Below are positions 4,581 to 8,082 of a stretch of 8,082 bases of DNA, one piece after another. Within the stretch, counting starts at the first letter, position 1; each line of letters opens with the position of its first letter. Both the position numbers and the translations under genes were made by a program. The notes under the pieces were generated by a model. The model ran no database searches, was not told the DNA's origin, and was given only the letters and a program-made list of their open reading frames with translations. The stretch is from a candidate division TA06 bacterium SM23_40. Its GTDB lineage: Bacteria; LJUI01; SM1-40. The DNA lies in the NCBI GenBank assembly GCA_001303705.1, contig LJUI01000116.1:1-8082 (forward strand), given 5' to 3'.

Positions 4581-5732
4581 ATGAAGGACCCCATCTCTCC
4601 GGATCTGCGCCAGAAGGCAGAAGAGCGACTTGCCGAGCTCTCCGCGCGTATCGTCTCCAACCTAATCATGGTGGGACAGATCCCCGCGCCGACAGGTGAG
4701 GAGGAGGCGCGCGGCGAGTATATTATCGAGCGCATCGTCGAGCTGGGGCTCGAGGACGTGGGCCGGGACGCGACGGGCAATGTCTATGCGCGCCGTCCCG
4801 GGACGCGCGGGCTCAATACCATCGGCCTCTTCGCGCCCCTCGATACGCTCTTTCCCGCAGAGGTTGATCACCACCTCGCCATGAGCTCTTCCCGCGTCAC
4901 CGGGCCGGGTGTCACCAACGACAGCTTCGCAGCCTCGGCCTTACTCTCCCTCGCCGAATTCTTCGAGGGCTGGGAATATCCTCTCGACAACGATCTCCTC
5001 TTCGTCTGGCTCACCGGATGTGCTGATCAAGCCGACCACGAAGGCATGCGCTACTTCCTCCAGGGTCGCCACAATCGCCTTGCCTATGCTCTCATGCTCG
5101 AATCGATCGAGCTGGGCCGCCTGAGCTATTTCACTGTGGGTTGTCTCAGATTCGACCTCACCATTCAGATCCCAACAGATAGGGCGTGGGGCGACCTGGG
5201 AGTCAACAGTGCTACTAACATCTTGGCGGACGCAGTCACCCTGCTCCTTGCGATCGAGCTCCCGCGCCGCCCGAAGACCGTGCTCAACATAGGCCTGCTG
5301 CAGGGCGGAGAGGGTCACGGAGTCCTCAGCACGGAGGCGAGCCTGGGGGCAGAGTTGCGCAGCGAGAGCGCAGATGTGCTGGCGCGCGTGGAGCGAGAGA
5401 TCGATGAGATCGCAGGACATCTCAGCTCTTATTACGGCTGCCAGGTCGACCTCCGCAAGTTCGGGCGGCGCATGCCCGCGGGCCTGCGCTTCAACCATCC
5501 GATGGTGAAGACGATCAAAGCGACGATGACCGATCTCGGCATTGCCCCCAGCCCTGGCCCCGACACGGCTGCGGCAAGCCTGGCGATGGCCCACGCCATA
5601 CCGACCACAACACTCGCCCTCACCCGCGGCCGTCGAGCTGGCAAGGAGAGCTATATCGAGATCGAACCGATACCCCTGGGATTGCTCCACGTGATACTTG
5701 TCCTACACCGCCTGGAGGAGATGCTAGCGTGA
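4581..5732 (+). CDS. M20-peptidase-fold protein lacking most zinc ligands (putative pseudoenzyme)
   Basis: The 383-aa product has M20 carboxypeptidase/deacylase architecture: catalytic domain halves at about 12-190 and 300-383, and an inserted lid/dimerisation domain at about 191-299 (VNSATNILADAV, LNIGLLQGGEGHGVLSTEA, ELRSES). The active-site residues are largely gone. The HxD motif reads PLD (86-88), so His is lost while D88 remains. The bridging Asp of GxGxxD reads N113 (GPGVTND). The Glu-Glu pair region reads GCADQAD (146-152). The lid His is replaced around RAW (201-203). The C-terminal His is absent near RAGKESYIEIEPIP (352-365). E174 and D328 look kept. ATG 4581 fits the usual M20 start. 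TTG 4338 would add 81 residues that match nothing and overlap the promoter. The stop overlaps gpgS by 4 bp, which implies a role in the same pathway, perhaps binding a sugar acid or partner rather than hydrolysis. Confidence 0.75.
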   Translation: MKDPISPDLRQKAEERLAELSARIVSNLIMVGQIPAPTGEEEARGEYIIERIVELGLEDVGRDATGNVYARRPGTRGLNTIGLFAPLDTLFPAEVDHHLAMSSSRVTGPGVTNDSFAASALLSLAEFFEGWEYPLDNDLLFVWLTGCADQADHEGMRYFLQGRHNRLAYALMLESIELGRLSYFTVGCLRFDLTIQIPTDRAWGDLGVNSATNILADAVTLLLAIELPRRPKTVLNIGLLQGGEGHGVLSTEASLGAELRSESADVLARVEREIDEIAGHLSSYYGCQVDLRKFGRRMPAGLRFNHPMVKTIKATMTDLGIAPSPGPDTAAASLAMAHAIPTTTLALTRGRRAGKESYIEIEPIPLGLLHVILVLHRLEEMLA

Positions 5733-6715
5733 CCCTGACTGACTGGATGTCCCAGAATACCTATCACCACTCAGAGTTCCAGGATTTGGCCAAGCTCGTT
5801 GAACAGAAGCAGGAACAGGGACTGCGCATCTCTCTCGCCTTTCCCACCCTCAATGAGGAGGCGACTGTCGGCAAGGAGATCGTCATCATACGCGCCGAAC
5901 TCATGGATCGGCATCAACTCATAGATGAGATCGCTGTCATCGATTCTGATTCGACCGATCGTACCCTCGAGGTAGCTCGTCGGTTTGGCGCGAAGACGTT
6001 CCTCGCATCGGAATGCCTACCCCGCCTCGGCAAGCGCCGGGGCAAAGGAGAAAACCTCTGGAAGAGTCTGTACGTTCTCCAGGGGGATATCATCGTCTGG
6101 CTGGACGCCGACATCAAGAACATACATCCAAAATTCGCGTACGGCCTCGTCGGTCCCCTGCTCCAGCGTCCGGAGATCAGCTATGTCAAGGCATTCTATG
6201 AACGACATCTCACCCTCGAGAATGGCAGGCGAGCCGGAGGTGGCGGGCGGGTGACCGAGATCCTTGTACGGCCGCTGTTCAATCTCTTCTACCCTGACCT
6301 GGCTTCGGTCATCCAGCCTCTCTCAGGGGAGTACGCCGGTCGGCGCAATGTACTCGACGCTATCCCGTTCTCTATCGGGTACGGTGTCGAGACGGGAATG
6401 CTCATCGACATCTTTCAGCGGCACGGACTCGATGCCATGGCTCAGGTCAATCTCGATCGGCGCGACCACCGGAACCAGACGACCGTCGCTCTGGGGCGCA
6501 TGGCCTTCGGGATCCTCCAGACGTTCTTCCGCAGGCTTGAGCAGAGCGGTACGCTGACCTCCGAGCAAATCATGGAACAGCTTCCTCGACTGATGCATCA
6601 GATTAAGGTCGAAGGTGAACAGTATACAGTTCACAAGTACGAGATCGACGAACAGGAGCGACCGCCGATGATCACCATCGACGAGTACCGTAAGAAGTGG
6701 GATCGCCATGAATGA
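5729..6715 (+). CDS. gpgS: glucosyl-3-phosphoglycerate synthase (GT81, GT-A fold)
   Basis: Transfers glucose from a nucleotide sugar to 3-phosphoglycerate, giving glucosyl-3-phosphoglycerate, the first step to glucosylglycerate and related compatible solutes (or to methylglucose polysaccharide in mycobacteria). The 328-aa cytosolic protein starts at GTG 5729, 8 nt after GGAGGAG at 5714-5720. Visible motifs are FPTLNEEATVG (38-48), the nucleotide-binding IDSDSTDRT (71-79), GKGENLWKSL (105-114), the metal-binding DAD (126-128), GGGRVTE (171-177), PLSGEYAGRR (197-206), YGVETGML (218-225) and QVNLDRRDHRN (239-249) with the conserved His247. These follow mycobacterial GpgS in order and spacing. 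A 60-residue C-terminal tail is longer than I expect for the minimal enzyme. The stop overlaps the next glycosyltransferase by 8 bp. A matching phosphatase (gpgP-like) is not in the window and may lie downstream. A mannosyl-3-phosphoglycerate synthase is less likely, since the motifs are of the GT81 type. Confidence 0.87.
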   Translation: MTLTDWMSQNTYHHSEFQDLAKLVEQKQEQGLRISLAFPTLNEEATVGKEIVIIRAELMDRHQLIDEIAVIDSDSTDRTLEVARRFGAKTFLASECLPRLGKRRGKGENLWKSLYVLQGDIIVWLDADIKNIHPKFAYGLVGPLLQRPEISYVKAFYERHLTLENGRRAGGGGRVTEILVRPLFNLFYPDLASVIQPLSGEYAGRRNVLDAIPFSIGYGVETGMLIDIFQRHGLDAMAQVNLDRRDHRNQTTVALGRMAFGILQTFFRRLEQSGTLTSEQIMEQLPRLMHQIKVEGEQYTVHKYEIDEQERPPMITIDEYRKKWDRHE

Positions 6716-8082
6716 GTTGAGGCTCGTCGTAGTCCACTATCATCTTCTCCCGGGAGGCGTGACATCAGTGATACGAGACGGTCTCGCCGCCCTCGCGCTG
6801 TATGGCGGGTGGGACCGTGTCGTGGCCACGATCCTCGCAGGGCGATCCTCCGGCGTGGCATCGTTCCTGGAACAGACGTCGTCGATCTGGGACGGAGGTC
6901 TGGCCATCAACGTTCAGACGTGGCCTGTTCTCGACTATCGGTCCGACCCCTGGCCCTCACAACTCGAATTCGAGGCCGAGGCAATCCGACTCGCACAACA
7001 ACTCACCGCGGCCTGCAATGCGATAGACGCAGACGTGCTCTGGGTTCACAATCCTACGCTCGGGAAAAACCCCCTGGTGACCGAGGCAGTCAGCCAACTC
7101 CCGCAACGCGCGCCTGGTCTGCGGATTCTGTTCCACATTCATGACTTCGCAGAATGTGGACGCCTGGACAATCTGAGAACCCTTCGGCAGTGCTGTGGAC
7201 GCGGTGGTGTGCGGACTCCGTTCCCGGCAGCTCCAGGGCTATCGGTCATTACCCTCACAACAGCGGACCGGAACAGACTTACGAGAGCAGGGTATCCCGA
7301 GTCGAACGTCTTCTCGGTTCCCGATCCTGTTCCAATGCCCCGTTCTGTTCGCCCCTTCTCTCCGCACGAGCGCGCCGGTGTTGCACGGCGCATCGCTGCC
7401 TGGGGGCGCGGTCACGCGTATCGCTTCGAACCCGGCGGCAAGTGGCTCGTCGCTCCACTCAGGACAATCCGCCGCAAGAACGTCCTCGAGCTCGCTCTGC
7501 TCCTCAGGCTGCTGGGCGACGGGTGGAGGCTCCTCATCACGCTCGACTGCAATTCCGATCCGGAACGTCCCTATGCAGAAATGGTGAAAGAATGTCTGCG
7601 CAGGGAGGATCTCCCCGCTGTTCTTGGATTCGGCCCGGATCTCATCGGAGAGGCGATATCCTTCGATCCCCTTCTCGCCTCCGCCGACGCGATAGGCACG
7701 ACCTCGGTCCTCGAAGGATTTGGGCTCACCTTCGTCGAAGCAGGACTCCGCCGCCGTCCGCTTCTCGGCCGAGACCTTCGCGATGTCAGCGGCGACCTCG
7801 CGGGACTCCCGAGACAGGGCCTGTACGGAGCCCTGTGTGTGCCCCTCGAAGAGAGGGACCGTGTGAAGACGCTCAATATGTACCGTGAGAAAGTGACCCG
7901 CACTGCCGAGGAGCTGGAGATCACACCTGCTCACCGGGATCGGGCTATGGACCGGATGGAGTCCACGTTCGAGAACAACCTGATCGATTTCTCCCTCCTC
8001 GATCTCGCGTCTCAGGCTCGTGCGGTCCACCGGCTGGCCGACCCTGCGGCACGTGACGAGGTCCTATCCGCCAACCCCGATG
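6708..8082 (+). CDS. GT4-type glycosyltransferase (GT-B fold), 3' end outside window
   Basis: The frame is open from ATG 6708 to the window edge (458 codons seen), overlapping gpgS by 8 bp. The ribosome-binding site is weak (GTGGGA, about 5 nt away), suggesting translational coupling. The N-terminal half has a Rossmann-like start (LRLVVVHYHLLPGGVTSVI, 4-22; the GGV loop is typical of GT4 acceptor domains). Later come VLWVHNPTLGKN (110-121) and LFHIHDFAECGRLDNL (141-156). The C-terminal half shows a donor-site stretch APLRTIRRKNVLELALLL (249-266) and the EX7E element TSVLEGFGLTFVEAG (332-346; E336 and E344). These support a retaining sugar transferase using a nucleotide sugar. Tight coupling to gpgS suggests it acts on the GpgS product or its dephosphorylated form, for example adding mannose as in mannosylglucosylglycerate synthesis. 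Acceptor and donor cannot be read from the sequence. No membrane segment is visible. Confidence 0.8.
   Translation, partial: MNELRLVVVHYHLLPGGVTSVIRDGLAALALYGGWDRVVATILAGRSSGVASFLEQTSSIWDGGLAINVQTWPVLDYRSDPWPSQLEFEAEAIRLAQQLTAACNAIDADVLWVHNPTLGKNPLVTEAVSQLPQRAPGLRILFHIHDFAECGRLDNLRTLRQCCGRGGVRTPFPAAPGLSVITLTTADRNRLTRAGYPESNVFSVPDPVPMPRSVRPFSPHERAGVARRIAAWGRGHAYRFEPGGKWLVAPLRTIRRKNVLELALLLRLLGDGWRLLITLDCNSDPERPYAEMVKECLRREDLPAVLGFGPDLIGEAISFDPLLASADAIGTTSVLEGFGLTFVEAGLRRRPLLGRDLRDVSGDLAGLPRQGLYGALCVPLEERDRVKTLNMYREKVTRTAEELEITPAHRDRAMDRMESTFENNLIDFSLLDLASQARAVHRLADPAARDEVLSANPD

Noticed and set aside
7239-8030. Long open frame on the minus strand (about 263 codons), and similar ones at 4941-5690 and 2105-2764.
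   Set aside because: They lie opposite clearly recognisable genes, have no family features, and are expected in high-G+C coding DNA.
1-8082. CRISPR arrays, insertion sequences, attachment sites, rRNA or defence-type systems.
   Set aside because: No direct-repeat arrays, transposase motifs, terminal repeats or defence-type domains were seen; all genes fall in two metabolic operons.

Overview
The window (about 60% G+C by eye, every gene on the + strand) is bacterial. It reads as two head-to-tail operons on one strand. Near-consensus sigma70-type promoters, Shine-Dalgarno sequences, TTG/GTG starts and 4-8 bp gene overlaps all support this. The taxon cannot be fixed from sequence alone. A short DtxR-family regulator without an SH3 domain, in a genome with a GT81 glucosyl-3-phosphoglycerate synthase, would fit a free-living, possibly thermophilic or halophilic spirochaete or a similar lineage, but this is only a guess.

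Positions 1-286 hold no convincing gene beyond perhaps the last codons of an upstream reading frame; they contain several perfect inverted repeats. At 287-315 lies a strong promoter (TTGACA, 17 bp, TATTAT). A DtxR-box-like palindrome overlaps its -10. It drives a ferrous-iron uptake operon: a 158-aa DtxR-type metalloregulator (444-920, behind a leader with two strong hairpins), FeoB (917-3373), a 65-aa single-span Cys-rich FeoB-associated membrane protein (3396-3593), and a Fur-FeoA fusion protein (3631-4341). FeoA is not seen as a separate gene; its only copy in the window is the C-terminal domain of a Fur-family repressor. The operon therefore carries two unrelated iron-responsive regulators, one at each end.

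A second near-consensus promoter (TTGAAA, 17 bp, TATATT) begins on the stop codon of the Fur-FeoA gene. It is followed by about 210 nt of leader that folds by eye into a closed multi-helix domain, with a possible two-state hairpin beside the ribosome-binding site. I could not assign this leader to a known riboswitch class. It precedes three coupled genes: an M20-peptidase-fold protein that has lost nearly all zinc and catalytic residues (4581-5732), glucosyl-3-phosphoglycerate synthase GpgS (5729-6715), and a GT4-type glycosyltransferase that runs off the window (6708-8082). GpgS makes the precursor of glucosylglycerate-type compatible solutes, so this operon probably makes an osmo- or thermoprotective solute, with the second transferase possibly extending it to a disaccharide form.

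The most notable points are the Fur-FeoA fusion in a feo operon, the structured leader at 4373-4580, and the apparently dead M20 homologue coupled to gpgS.
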